A stretch of 64,000 nt of DNA from Diphasiastrum complanatum (lineage: Eukaryota > Streptophyta > Lycopodiopsida > Lycopodiales > Lycopodiaceae), in assembly GCA_029204225.1 (NCBI GenBank), contig CM055111.1, positions 43,772,815-43,836,814 on the forward strand. The letters are read 5' to 3'. This document shows, in pieces, positions 1 to 11,776 of the stretch. The notes under the pieces are model-generated. The model saw only the letters and a list, made by a program, of their open reading frames with translations, was not told the DNA's origin and made no database searches. How positions within the stretch are numbered: the first letter of the stretch is position 1; each line of letters opens with the position of its first letter. Made by a program: the position numbers and the translations under genes.

Positions 1-394
1 CCCGAATGATTACCATCTTTGCCATGGGTGAAATGTCTCATCATAGTCAATACCATACTCTTGAGCATATCCTTTTTCCACCAACCTTGCTTTGTACTGG
101 TTGATTGATCCATCTTGGTTTGTCTTCACTTTGAAGATCCACTTGCATCCAATTGCTTTCTTATCCTTAGGAAGTTCCACCAACATCCATGTATTGTTCT
201 TCATAAGAGCTTGATACTCAAGATCCGTGGCTTGGATCCACTCCTCTTTTTGCCTTGCTTCATCTACACATAAAAAAAATGACATCTCTTCCTATGACCA
301 CTTTCTTAGTTAAAAGAATATAAAATTTGTGAGCCTTGCTCACCTCACTATAACCAACAAATACACCTTTCTTTGAAGATGGATCTTTGAAAAA
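1..394 (-). pseudogene. Copia pol fragment (integrase/RT linker and RT start)
   Basis: Read on the minus strand, the sequence gives the usual Copia linker (motifs GVFVGYSEV and GRDVIF) followed by the start of reverse transcriptase (WIQATDLEYQALMKNNTW, CKWIFKV, KARLVEKGYAQ, DYDETF). The two parts are joined with most of the linker missing. The frame breaks just after DETF, where the family's PxAKM motif appears in another frame. The fragment runs off the left edge of the window. The linker resembles the Copia 'C' copies at 35-38 kb and 48.4 kb, so it is probably the same family. It is dead: there is a stop after GRDVIFF, an internal deletion and a frameshift. Confidence 0.85.
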
Positions 395-606
395 ATTGAC
401 TAGTTTAGTTGAGATATTTTGGCAATTTTGAGGCCAACATGAAACTACAACTTAGAGATAGATTTTTTTTATGCCAATAAAGGCCCAAATAGTATTTGTA
501 CTATTTTTGGCAAGTAGATAAGTGGATGAGGTCGAATTTGGACCCGAGTCTAATTGGCTAATCTAGATACATTGCATCTAGTCACTAAAAACTAGGTTTT
601 TGGTGG
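395..606 (+). mobile_element. Partial Copia 'C' LTR
   Basis: The sequence from gaaaaaattgactagtttag to aaaactaggtttttggtgg matches the 5' part of the LTRs at 35119-35584 (plus) and 37503-38020 (minus). Only about 210 of roughly 470-520 bp remain. Its orientation is opposite to the Copia coding fragment it abuts, so this is a rearranged junction and not an ordinary element end. Confidence 0.75.
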
Positions 607-1984
607 ATCCATCAACATTTGGTCCCTCATGTTTATAATGCAGAGTTAACCATCCATGCTAAGATTGTCCATTGCGCAATCCACAAATAGCCAGGAGGCA
701 TTTGGCCTATGTAGACCAACATGCACCTGTGTTGATCAACCCACCTATCGATAAATTGCACTATAAAGTGCCACCAGGCTATGAAACTAGTGAGGAAGAA
801 GACATTCTGACAAAAGTACCAAGGTATGTAGACACACCCACGAGCAAAACGACAACAACATCACAGAAGCAAGAGCTGGTAGAATCCATCAAGCCAGTGA
901 TAGTTGAGGAAGTCAAGAAATTGGCAACCGAGGAATTCCTGCAGGTTCTATCAGGGCTCTTAGCGCAATCATTGCAAAGATTCCTTCATGATAAATTCTA
1001 ACTAAGCATTTGTTGTTGAAGTCCTTGACTGCTCCTTTTGTTCATATGGAAAGTTGTTGAAATCATTGGTAAAGATGTAGAGATATATCCCAATCAAAAT
1101 TCGTGTGATATTGCAACTGTAGAGGTAGAATAAAATTGCTGATGAAATATCACATATAGTGCTACTGCAAAAGAAAACATACCAAACCATACGACAATAG
1201 AACAAACAAACAGGTAGCAACAAACGACATAGTTGACTAGACAAAACTTGAAATAAGAGAAAAAAATAAAAAATTGTAGCAGATAACTCTATAGAAGGAT
1301 TTGTATGACACTCTTAGACCAAACTCTTGCAATCCAGTATCAAACTTGGCACAAGGCCATAGCTACAGTGTTACAAAAGAAAAAATAAAGTCATAACGTG
1401 TAACATTTACATAGCATGCAATAAGACAAATATGTCTTAGATTACTTTCACTCAGATAAAAAAATATGAGTTGTCATCTAGTCACAAAACTAATGATTCA
1501 TCAGACGATAGCTCAAAACTTGGCTCCAAGGTATGATATCAATTGCTTGGTCATAGAGACGTAATGAAGACACAAATCTGAAGTGGTACATTCTCGGTCC
1601 TATCTATGGGTGGTGTTTGAGATAGACCTTACATGGTCGCTAGATAGGATGGACTCTATTTGGATCAGAAACAACTATGTATCCGTGGATGACAAAAGAA
1701 TCAGTAAGACTAGACGAGCCTAGACACATCTAGTACTAATAATTTTAGTAAGGTGCAAATGGATCAACTTGATGAGCAGGCACAGTGGTATCTTCTATAT
1801 AGGACATCGCTGGGTCTATGTAGTCGAAATCAACTTGTGTGATAGACGATGTGACAATATGTTGACTCTCTACAAAATACTGTTGTGTTGGATGGGGAGC
1901 GATCGGTCGTGAATATCGGAAGACTCTGGTTGAGAATGTAGAAGTGGTGTAGGATGGTTAATAGAACCAAAGGATCAAGATTGA
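607..1984. other. Unassigned stretch with one unrecognised open frame
   Basis: A 109-codon plus-strand frame (672-1001) starts MRNPQIARRHL and ends LQRFLHDKF. It is rich in Lys, Glu and Thr with no motif I recognise. It could be a gag-like or linker piece of a retroelement, or chance. I see nothing else identifiable up to the Gypsy gag relic. Confidence 0.3.
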
Positions 1985-2295
1985 TGAAAAACTGGGCCTA
2001 TTGGCCTTGGTTGGCCTTGGTTGGCCTATGATGAGGAGCTGAGGCCACTGTGAGTGCAATCCAAATGGCTGTGTCTGACTTTTTAATATGCACATACCAT
2101 TCCTTTGCGTCGCCAAGTAGGATCATGGGGAATAGTATGAGCTTTTTAGCTTTAGAAGTATCGCCGTAGAACGTACAAGTGTTTTCAAAGTCTTGAAGAA
2201 ATCATATAGGGATTCCGCATCATATTTGGTGCATCAATCCGTGGAATTCTCCCTTCCACTTTGGGAGGAGGCTGATGTGACTTCTCACTCATGGT
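1985..2295 (-). pseudogene. Gypsy gag relic
   Basis: On the minus strand one frame reads FYGDTSKAKKLILFPMILLG followed by DAKEWYVHIK. This is the retrotransposon-gag helical core, in which 'GDAKEWY' or a close variant is typical of Ty3/Gypsy gag. Upstream, in other frames, are PPPKVEGRIPRID and YDFFKTLKTL. Frameshifts separate these blocks and no zinc knuckle or pol follows. It is a short degraded fragment unlike the other gags in this window. Confidence 0.6.
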
Positions 2296-3451
2296 GCTCT
2301 AGCAAAAAATCAATACTTAGGTGATGGATGGTGGATGAGTGATAATCTATTCTTGCTTATCTATGGCTCCCTACCAGGTTATATCCAAGGCAATCCCTAT
2401 TGAATATAACTAAGGCTTCTCCCAACTAGACGAGATAGGAATAGGTGACCAAGATGTTGATGGTAATTGTGAATATGTACAGGCCTAAGTATAAAGATAT
2501 CTCATTATTTCACTTTTGGCGATGACAGATCTCAATTTCACACTTGGATTGATGATGCTAAGTTTTCAGGTTTTGATCTTTCGAGAGATATTAGGGTATG
2601 ACTCTGCTAGTTCTAGCTCTGGAGAATTTGCACACAAGTGAAGAGGTTCGCACAAAGGCCAAGCTTGCCAAAACGAGTACCGTGCGAGTACTATTTGAAG
2701 AAAGATCAAGAATTTGTATCGTTAGATAATTTGGAGGAGGTTGCTATGTTTCTCTCATCTTCTCTGGACTTTCTTGATGTTTCTGGAACCTTTGGTCCTT
2801 AGGCCAAAGGACCTCGAACCTATTCGCATAGGCCATGTTTGATAATTTTATGGGGCCTTTTTCGAATTCTTGGTCAAGAGATATAAGTAGAGTATTTGCA
2901 AGGAATCGTTTAGAGATATTTTGCCTCTGTGCGAATACTTACCATGATGAAATAATCAAAACATATTCATCATGATAGGATTGTCGGTGATGGAAGATGG
3001 ATATGTACAATTCTAGGTGCAACGTGTATCTGCAAGAGCTTGGAGTTTCCTTACTGGAACCATATGATGTTGATCTTAGAGGATTTTACTAAGTTTCAAG
3101 TGCTTGAAATTATGGGTCTTCGTTGTGATCACAAATGAACCTCTTTGAATAGAATTCGCATGCATGCCTGGGACTCGTACAAGTCCAGATCTTGCCAAAA
3201 AATAGGCTATGCGAGTACTAGATAGTTCTATTTTAGGAGAGATCAGAGATTTTGCACTTGAAAGTATTTCTACAAGTTTGTTCTGGGTTTTCTTACCTTA
3301 TTTGGGAGTTCTTTTTTTTTTTAAATTACTCACCTCCTCTAGGATTCTTGTAGCTGACAAAAGTCGTTGCGAAAATCACGGAATGACTCGTACAGTTGTG
3401 TGAGTTATTTTGGTCCTAGTCAACTCAAATGGACCACAGAGCAAGAAAATT
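2296..3451. other. Unassigned, non-coding in appearance
   Basis: No convincing coding frame. Phrases such as gcgagtac, tgcgagtact and gactcgtac recur from about 2640 onward. They foreshadow the minisatellite that begins at about 3452, so the repeat probably grew out of this local sequence. Confidence 0.35.
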
Positions 3452-4010
3452 ACTAGGGACTCGTACAAAAAATGAACTCATGAACAAGAAATGGCTTGCG
3501 CAACTCAAAAAATGACTCGTACAACACAGAAATGACTCGTACAACTCCAAAAATGACTTGTACAACACAGAAAAAAAAAAAAAAAATGACTCGCGCAACT
3601 TCAAAAATGACTTGTACAACACAGAAATGACTCGTACAACTCCAAAAATGACTCATACAACACAAGAAATGGCTCGTGCAACTCAAAAATGACTCATACA
3701 ACACAGAAATGACTCACACAACTCCAAAAATGATTCGTACAGCACCAAAAATGACTCGTACAACACAGAAATGACTCGCGCAACTTAAAAAATGACTCAT
3801 ACAACACAGAAATGACTCGTACAACTCCAAAAATGACTCGTACAACACAGATTCGACTCGAACAACAGAATGGTAGTAGTAATGATGCAAAATTGACAAA
3901 AATGACTTGCACAGGCTTGGAAATGACTCGCACAACAACTCTCAAGAAGACTCGCACAACAAACCTCGCTCACAAATCGAAAGAAGACAAAAACCCTTGA
4001 AATGACTCAC
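3452..4010. repeat. Minisatellite, ~20-bp unit
   Basis: About 25 imperfect head-to-tail copies of a unit close to aaatgactcgtacaacacag. Two alternating sub-types are visible, 'acaacacag' and 'acaactcca'. Units near 3800-4010 are more diverged (gattcgactcgaacaacag, actcgcacaacaaac). A poly-A run of 15 sits inside at about 3570. Several minus-strand frames stay open through the array only because the repeat lacks stops, and they are not genes. Confidence 0.92.
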
Positions 4011-4575
4011 ACACCTGAAACCGTGGAGCTCTGAAAAACGTGTGGAAACCTCTGAAAACTTCAAAGCTCATGCATGCAACTAGATGGCCCAATTCTTGCT
4101 ATGGAGCTGCCGAAGCTACAAGCATTGGAGGATTAGTAAGCGAATTTGTGGGTAGAGTTGCGCTAAAAGTTTGGGGACTGGCAGACTGAAACTTATAATA
4201 AAGCATATTAAGCAAGTTTGCACGTTTCCTTGGCTTTAAATCTATGGACACAAAAGAAGCTTAAGAGTCATAGAATGACCAGCGCACAAGCAAAGCAAGC
4301 ACATTTGAGTTGAAGCTAACAATTGAGATGAATTGAATAACAAGGAAAGGAATCCTCTAACGATATAAAACCCAAATCAGAACTGAACCAGAAAAGCTTC
4401 AACTACACACAACTCTATGACAGCCAGCCATAACTTCCACTTTGATAAGACAAACTCAGATTACAAAAGATCAAGTTCTTTGAGAACCCACAACCTGCTG
4501 CATTAGCCAAAAATCTAGACTAACAAAATCAACAATAGTGGTCCAAATCCAAACAAGAAAGAGGAGGAAGAATAT
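4011..4575. other. Unassigned
   Basis: No coding frame, RNA gene or repeat recognised between the minisatellite and the TA/CA tract. Confidence 0.3.
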
Positions 4576-4576
4576 G

Positions 4577-4612
<36 letters not shown>
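4576..4612. repeat. (TA)n(CA)n microsatellite
   Basis: A run of about 11 TA units passes directly into about 9 CA units. It abuts the CACTA terminus at 4611, so the transposon end and the CA tract overlap. Confidence 0.95.
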
Positions 4613-4613
<1 letters not shown>

Positions 4614-5100
4614 TACAAGAATTGCAACGATTTCCGACGGGATTTTCGACATGAAATCATGTTTTATTTTTTTTTTGAATTGATGCGGGCGTCGAAAAAT
4701 GCGTCGCTATAAGGTTGTAGGAATCCGTCACATTTAAAATCTGTCGAAATTCGACGCCAAGCCCAAAACTGGCAACCGGCCGATAAAAACGAACGGAGAA
4801 CATGTCACGTGGACGTCGGATTCCGACGGCCTGGCCACGTGGACGTCGGATTCCGACATCCACGTGGAAAAAAAATGAAAAAAAAAAATTCTCTTTTTTT
4901 TTCTTGCAAATTTGACGTCCACGTGGCGGGGCCGTCGTAATCCGATGTCCACGTGGAAAAAAAAACACGAAATTTTTTTTTTCTGCCACGTGGACGTCAC
5001 TTTTTTTTTCCTGCCACGTGGACGTCGGATTCCGACATCCACATAGCTGGACCGTTGGAATCTGATGTCCACGTGGCAAAAAGAAAACCGTGGCAAAAAT
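4611..5100 (+). mobile_element. CACTA (En/Spm)-type terminus with subterminal repeats
   Basis: The sequence starts cactacaagaattgcaacg, matching the CACTACAAGAA consensus end of plant CACTA transposons. It is followed by cgacg-containing motifs (ttccgacgggattttcgac, gcgtcgaaaaatgcgtcgc). From about 4785 to 5090 there is a dense set of repeats of ccacgtggacgtcggattc in both orientations, which can fold back on itself. Subterminal repeat arrays are typical of En/Spm. No matching right end (ttcttgtagtg) and no transposase were seen, so this is a single end or a deletion derivative. The long A and T runs (4867-4990) are part of the array. Confidence 0.65.
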
Positions 5101-5195
5101 TAAACATACTCCAATCGACAGGAATTCGAAGTGCATACGAAAAATAAATGATTACGAAAATGACATAGATTAAATAACTGAGCGGGCGGTCGATG

Positions 5196-5198
<3 letters not shown>

Positions 5199-5242
<44 letters not shown>
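5199..5242. repeat. (TG)n microsatellite, about 22 units
   Basis: Uninterrupted alternating TG of 44 bp. It has Z-DNA-forming potential and creates spurious HTHTHT frames on the minus strand. Confidence 0.97.
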
Positions 5243-5244
<2 letters not shown>

Positions 5245-6127
5245 CCAACAATTTGGGTTACGCTAGACTTTGCATAACCACTTCTAGTTTGTGCATAACC
5301 ATTCAAGTCCTGGGTTGCTTATGCAGGTTCACCTCGACATTGCCCACTGGCAGAAACAAACGCCTGAAAAAATCCAATCCGTTCAGCAAGATTGGACCAA
5401 TATTTGTGAAGGTCGAAAGCTAGTCCATTTCTTTGGCACCCATAATCCATTATCATCTTTCTTGTTGAATAGAAGCACAAAGTCAATTGAGAAGCACGGC
5501 TTCCTTGATGGCTCCATTCGTAATGTGCAGGCAGAAATCTAAAACAATGAACTATGAATCTGAAAATATGCATAGACAAAAAGCCATGAATATGAAAATA
5601 TGTGTTGGTAAAAATTTAAAACACTGATCTATTTGGCGCTACAAATTAGCTCAAGTTAACCCTGTTAACCATGATTTGACAATGCATATACATTAATGGT
5701 ACATCAATTTTCTCATTTCAACCATCTGTCATATTCATTTTCAGTATTTTTGGGTCTCTTCGGGCAGTGATGAGCTGGAAGGCCAGGCCTCAACAACCAA
5801 TAGCATTTCCACAAGTTGTCTGACGAAACAACAATATATTTAGAAAGTTATTATTTTATTTATATTTGGAAAATTCTATGTTACATAGAACACCAATTTC
5901 AGGTTTCAATTGGTCCACAAGGCAACGAAAATAAGAAAAATAAAATAAAAAAGCATCTTTTTCAAAGGCCCTCTTCGGGCTCTAAGTTTCTCTAGTGAGA
6001 TGTAAACACTCGTAAATCCAATTCTAGATTTACATTCTTCCTCAACAATGGTCCAATTTCCTAGAACAGTTGCAAGCAATCTTCGATAGGTATATCTTCT
6101 ACAAAATCAGAGTATATCGTACAGTAT
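5243..6127. other. Unassigned; one small unrecognised frame
   Basis: An 83-codon plus-strand frame (5291-5542, MHNHSSPGLLMQVHLD...) has no recognised motif. The region 5990-6127 is the lead-in to the Copia RNase H relic but is too decayed to read. Confidence 0.3.
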
Positions 6128-6430
6128 TTGGTTGAGGAACTTATTTTCAGATATCGGTCTGAATCAATATGCTCCGACATTACTATTTTGTATAATCAAA
6201 GAGCCATTGCCTTATCGACCAACCCTAGATTTCATTCTAGGAGTAGGCACATTGAACTCAAGTATGACTATGTCAGAAGCAAAGTTCTCGACAAAGAGGT
6301 CAGATTGCAATGCTGTCGAACACAAGATATGACAATAGATATTTTAACCAAAGCATTAAGCTTGGATGCACACAGAAAGTTTTGTGCAGAACTAAGCCTA
6401 AAGGTCAAGGCATTCATGGATTCAGATTAA
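6128..6430 (+). pseudogene. Copia RNase H C-terminal fragment
   Basis: The last ~100 codons of a Copia RNase H are present. Key motifs are YNQRAIALS (the CDNxxAI position, with C-D altered to Y), HSRSRHIELKYDYVR, TQDMTIDILTKAL and HRKFCAEL, ending in a stop. The catalytic-site Asp of the DNQSAI motif is lost. It directly precedes a polypurine tract and LTR, so it is the 3' end of a Copia element distinct from the one that follows. Confidence 0.8.
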
Positions 6431-6870
6431 GGGGGAGTGGTGGATTATTCTCCTACTAATCGACTAATCGACATTTTAATCTTTGTCCAACTTTTATCCA
6501 GACTTGCAGATTTCTTTGTGTTTTTACACAATCTGGATAGATACTCGCAATAATTCATCAGCAAGTAGTTTATGAGAAGTCCTAACTGGATGGATGCCAG
6601 CTCACTATGGCTCACTGGCCATTATGATCCACGACGGGTAATTAATTGTCCTACTATTGGATGTTGTCGCATTTGCTTAGTATAAATAAGCTATTCATAT
6701 TTCTACATTTCAGTTGTAATGTGATCAAGAGATCAGCAAGTATTGAATAGATAGCTCTCTCTCTCAAGCCTACGAGCTTGGACACTCTTGATCATTCTAG
6801 CTCACTTCTTTAGAGTCAATTAGAAATTGCTAATGCGCTTACTGCTTATCAGTTGTTGTGTTTAATTTAG
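6431..6870 (+). mobile_element. Polypurine tract and 3' LTR of a Copia element
   Basis: Right after the RNase H stop the sequence reads aagggggagtgg, a typical polypurine tract. The LTR then begins tggattattctcc at about 6442. A TATA-like agtataaataagc (about 6679) precedes a CT-rich leader (agctctctctctcaagcc). The right border is uncertain (about 6840-6900). The next Copia coding sequence starts within 100 bp, so this LTR is either cut by, or adjacent to, another insertion. Confidence 0.65.
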
Positions 6871-6965
6871 ACTTTTATTTTTAGCCGCTCAGAGATAGCT
6901 TAGAGTACGCAGCTTTGGTCCACAACTTGTTGTACTCATTTACATCTGTTTTGTTTTCATACTGA

Positions 6966-8594
6966 ATCAATACTATCTTCGACAAGACCACAAAGAGCGC
7001 CAACAAGATATGTGCCAGGCAGCTCCGGTTCTACATCAGAGGAGTTCTGTGGATTCAGTGGCGAACCACAGACTTTCGAGGAAGTGATTGAAAGTCCTAA
7101 AAAGGACAGATGGATCCAAGCCATGAACGAAGAGATGGAGTCCATGAGGAAGAACTAGGTATGGACGTTGGAGGCATTACCACATAAGCGCAAGACTGTT
7201 AAATGCAAATGGGTCTTCAAGCTCGAATACGGACCAAATGGAAACATCATGAAATACAAGGCAAGACTGGTAGCAAAGGGATTTTATCAGACATATTGTA
7301 TTGACTACTCTGATACCTTCTCTCCTATCGTCAAACATTTGTCCCTACGTTTGTTATTTGCATATGTAGTAGCTTATGACCTTAGGATCCACATTTTGGA
7401 CGAGAAGATGGCCTTATTGCATGGTGAACTAGATGAAGAGGTCTATATGGATCAACCCCCAGGATATGTCTCAAATTCACTTCCTGAGTATGCATGCAGA
7501 ATGCATAGAAGCATCTACGGTCTGAAACAATCAGTCCGACAATGGTACAAGAAGAAAGATCAAGCCTTGAAATCATTAGGATTCAAGCCTCTGTTGGTTG
7601 ATTCCAATGTATATGTCAGAGTCACAGATGGGCAGATCATCATTGTGGCCATATATGTGGATGACACTCTGATACTTTGCAAGAGTGAGCAGCTAATCGC
7701 TGAAGTGAAGACATACATCTCGAAAATTTTGAGATCGTGGATCTGGGAGAAGCCAGGTGTTACCTAGGCTTACAAATTGAAAGGGACTACGAGGGAGGTA
7801 AGCTACACCTTCACTAGTCCAAAAACACCCAGAAGATCCTACATGACTTTGGGATGTTGAACTGCAAAGGAGCGAATACTCCACTGCTCGCAAGGACGGT
7901 GCTGACAAAAGATGGCTGTCCGAAGACTGACGAAGAGAGAAAACAGATGCAGCTCACACCTTATTTGAAGCTGATAGGATCACTGATGTACTTTGCGGAC
8001 AACACACATCCTGATATTGCTTATGCAGTATTCAGGATGAGCCAATTCTGCACGAATCCAGGCTCGACACATTGGAAGATTGCAAAACAAATTTTGCAAT
8101 ATCTTCAATTAACGAGGGATTATGTCTTGTGCTATTGTCGTGATGCAGGTTTCAAGATACTTTCCTACAGCGATGCTAGTTGGGCATCTCTCAAGGACGA
8201 TTGTAAAAGTGTCTCAAGAGGATGCACCATCGCATTAGGAGCAGTAGTTCTCTGGGTCAGCAAGAAGCAGACCATTGTGGCCCAGTCATCCTGTGAAGCG
8301 GAGTACGTTGCAGCAGCAAAGATGGCCAACGAGATAATTTGGCTAAGGCAGTTCATGGACGAATTGGATAAAACAAGGTATGAGCCTCTGGTCTTGTAGA
8401 TGGACAACACCTCTGCAATACACCTCACGAAAGATCTCGTGTTCCATTTCAGAATGAAGCACATTGCGATCAAGTACCACTTGATCAGGGATCTAATTGA
8501 AAAGAAGATGCTGCAGACCACCTTCGTCGGAACAAAAGACATGGTTGCTGACATTTTCACCAAAGCACTGGACAAAGGACTCTTTGAGAGATAG
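6966..8594 (+). pseudogene. Copia reverse transcriptase and RNase H
   Basis: The order is linker (STRPQRAPTRYVPGSS), RT (WIQAMNEEMESM, CKWVFKLEYGPNGN, KARLVAKGF, IYGLKQS, and the catalytic IYVDDTLIL), then RNase H (YSDASWASLKDD, SSCEAEYVAAA, MDNTSAIHLTKD, HIAIKYHLIRD, DIFTKALDKG). Breaks are a TAG at about 7157, a frameshift near 7735-7765 (end of RT), and a TAG at 8398-8400 just before MDNTSAI. The RT Asp motif is altered (ILDEKMALLHGELDEE where DVKTAFLHG is usual). Integrase, protease and gag are missing on the left, where the LTR of another element lies, so only the 3' half of pol is here. Confidence 0.9.
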
Positions 8595-9639
8595 AGGAGC
8601 AGTCTCGGAATCATAAAGCTATCATTCTTTGAGAGGGAGCTGAAGAAACAAAACATTTCTAATTACAAAGCTTTGCTAGCTTTCAGCCCACTGCCTGACG
8701 AAGATGTTCGCAAACACGAAAGTCAAGAGACACGAAGCATGAAAGATTCGCGAACACTTGACGAGAAGACACGAACATGAAAGATTTGTGAACGAGAATC
8801 TTTTGCAGTCGAACACGAGAAAGTCAGACAACGGAAACGGAACCAACGATGCGACACGAAAAACATCGCGAAACCCTCTCTGCCCTCACTCTCCAAAGAT
8901 CACCAGCAAAGATCATGCAAGTACCCAGAAGTATATATATCTGACCTGATGGCATGACGTTAGCAGATACACTCTAGGTTGTGGCTAATTTGCCACTCTT
9001 GTAATTCTCTGATTAGTTGTAGATGTTTAGTCACTCTAATCTTAATAGTTACATAGAATGACTATATACTTGCTGGATGATACTTGACATATACAGAGAA
9101 CACACATACAGTGAGTAGTCTGATACTAGTAAGCAATCAAGACGAAAATACAGACGAGAAGTCCGCCTGCTTGTGAGACGTGATCTGTGATCAGGATCCA
9201 TAGAGATCCATAAGTCCGCTAGTAAGCGAGACATGTATTCGTGAGAGAACTATATTTTTGCTCACGCCGACGCACTGCGTGGATCTGCATGCAGTGCTTG
9301 AAGAATCAAAGAAAATCAATAGATGATCTTGTAGCCATTGTGCACATGTCTTCCTTTTCGTTGTATGATCTTGTATGCAAATGTGTCTGCTATTATTCGT
9401 GCGTCTGATTCTCCCATTAATTTTTCAATTCCGCACATTGGTTGAATTTGTTGAATGCTGCATTAATTCAAAACGTAGATCAGCAGTGCCTGACTACATT
9501 CTAGAGGACTGTAGGAGTGATTTAGCTGGCAGTGTCCAGCGACCACATCTGAACCCCATCCGAATTCGCGTCGAATCGCGATTGAGTCGCGGTCGTGACA
9601 GTTTCACGACTGATTCGCGAAGAACCATTTTCCATCACA
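8595..9639 (+). mobile_element. Probable 3' UTR and LTR of the preceding Copia
   Basis: After the RNase H stop come tttgagagggagctgaag (a polypurine-like tract at about 8630-8646) and non-coding sequence with a TATA-like agtatatatatctg (about 8930). This fits a 3' LTR, but no second copy exists in the window to prove its limits. The stretch 9300-9639 has no recognised content. Confidence 0.4.
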
Positions 9640-10474
9640 CCCTCAACGTCAAGGTTACCTGCTTGCTTTGGTTTCCCCTTGCCTTTTCTGCCAGGAATTT
9701 CCGACATTCACTCTTCCAATGGCCCTTTTTACCGCAATGGAAGCACTTGTCTTTCTTCTTGGTCTTGCTGGAAGATCCCTCATCCTCCTACATCTTGGAA
9801 AATTGCTGTTTAGACTTCTTCTTGCCCTTACCCTTGCCTTGTTTTTGGCGTGTCGCAAGTGCCTGATCGTCAGTATTTTGACGTCTAGCTTTCACCATTT
9901 CTCGCCATTGCTCTTCCTGCATCAAGATTCCTATGAGCTCGTCAAAGGTTGGCAATCTTTCTCTTGATGCTATTCCGCTCACAAACATCTGATAGGGTTC
10001 TGCAATGCCGCACAATGCATTGTGCACCAGCTCCGCATCACGTATGCGCTCACAAATAGAATGCAGTCCATCCGTCATTGTCTTGATTCTGGTCATATAA
10101 GTCTGAATGTGCTCTCCTTGCTCCATGCGAGCACTATTCAGTTTTGACTTCAAAAATATGATTCTTGACGGATTTGACGTCTCGAACTGCTCCTTTAGCA
10201 CATCCCATGCCTGTTTGGGTGTAACAGCATCACAAATGTGGGTAATGATGTGATCCTTCACTGACAAGTTAATGAAGGTCAAAGCTTTCCTCATCTTCTT
10301 GTCGAACACTTTGATGTCCGCTTCATTTGGCGGTATTCTCTCATCACTTGTGATGACTTCCCACACGTCTTTCTCCATCAGTATGTTTTTCATTTCAAAT
10401 TTCCACACTGCATAGTTGGAAATCTGTTCCAATTTGCTACTTTCACTCAAAATGGACTCTCCCATGTTTGTCAT
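9640..10474 (-). pseudogene. Copia 'B' gag
   Basis: The 228-codon frame begins MTNMGESILSESSKLEQISN and contains the Copia gag (UBN2-type) core: YAVWKFEMKNILME, FINLSVKDHIITHICD, AWDVLKEQFETSNPSR, LKSKLNSARMEQGEHIQTYM. It ends in a basic stretch (KQGKGKGKKKSKQQF). A stop (tag) follows FSKM, after which the zinc knuckle continues in a shifted frame, e.g. CFHCGKKGHWKSEC-like. It is closely related to the gag at 45772-46701. This copy keeps Trp (EEQWREMVKA) where the larger copy has a TGA. Confidence 0.88.
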
Positions 10475-11776
10475 CGCAAAACTGCTTGAAACTTCTGCCG
10501 TAGGCTAAAAGCAGTATGTCGAGGCCAACTGTGATGTCAGAAGTAAAAAATAATGACCTGCACTTTTTCCTTTACCAGGCCACTCGCCACTTTTCCACCA
10601 AATTGAAAGCCAAATTGGCGTCACCTTCAGAAATGCACTATGTCGTCAACTCCCAACTACATGCCCAATGGAATGGTGAAATCACTTTTGGCACACTCCG
10701 AACACTTTCTCCGCTGCAATCACTCTGTTTTGCTGTACCATACTTGTAGGTACAGTCCCGGTGCCCTTTGTTTGGAGTCTGTAGCCCTTCGTTTGGGTTA
10801 AAACGGATAAAGGAGGCAAAATTAAGGGCTTTCTCACTTTTTGAACTATTTCTTCAGTTTAAAGAGACTTCAACCTTCAGTGAATTTGGACCCAACTCAA
10901 CTTTCAATATGGAAATTTTTATTGAAGTTGAAGGGCTAAATTTGTTTCAAATTCTCTTAGCCTTCTTCAAGGACCCTTCATAGTACATCTAACGGCCGAT
11001 TTTGATCCGACGGTGGGTACTCATCCTAAGTAGCGCGATCTCTTCCGTTGATCTTGAACATGCTTGATCCATTGGTCACAACTATATATGCGCGCTAATG
11101 GTAGTCCCTCCAACCGCTGGCCCACCTCAGAACACTACTGGCCTCCTCCGCTTGACCGCGCGCGACCTGTCCGCCCTTCTCCACGAGCCTTCTCCTCCAA
11201 GCTTGGGTATGGCTGCCCTCTGAAATCTGATCCAGCACCCTTGCGCTTCCATTGCCAACCACGGCCTTCTAGCTGCTGTTTCACACTGCTAGGGCGCCCT
11301 CCTCTGGAATTTTACAGCTTCCAAAATGATTTAGAATGGAGGGAAATCCACGTTTTTGAGCTTCCAAACCCTAGGCCGGGATTTTTCTCAGAAAACTGAT
11401 CTTGGCTTCATGTTCATAGTTCTCTGACAGGCCAATCCTCTTCCTCTAAGGTCGCCCTACTGCTAGGAGTGTGATGCTTCAATTCGTTTGTCAAAGGGTG
11501 TCCGATTGAATGCACACCGACTGCAAATGCCAAGTAGCCTTCCTTCAAAATTTCAAAATTCCGTTTTGATAAGGTTCTGATTCAGCCGACAACTCGTCTC
11601 TGAATCCTCACACAGTCTCAAGCTCAACAAGCTTGTGTGCTAGAATTTGTGCACCAGTGCTTCTCTTTCTGTCTTCAACCCATCGTAAACCCCGAACTCT
11701 CAGAAGATTGTTCTCCCGAAGCTCTCTTCAACGACGACGATGTATTGTGTACACTCCCTGTATGGCTCTGATACCA

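Noticed and set aside
3425-4000. Several overlapping 60-90-codon frames rich in SFLSCTSHF-type repeats
   Set aside because: They are translations of the minisatellite in three frames, with no non-repeat coding sequence.
3452-4010. Possible CRISPR-like array
   Set aside because: Repeats are contiguous and imperfect without unique spacers; no cas genes; eukaryotic context. The same applies to 19535-20600 and 51700-52425.
4657-5251. Minus-strand frames up to 159 codons and His-Thr repeats
   Set aside because: They come from CACTA subterminal repeats and the (TG)n tract; composition follows the repeat, not a protein.
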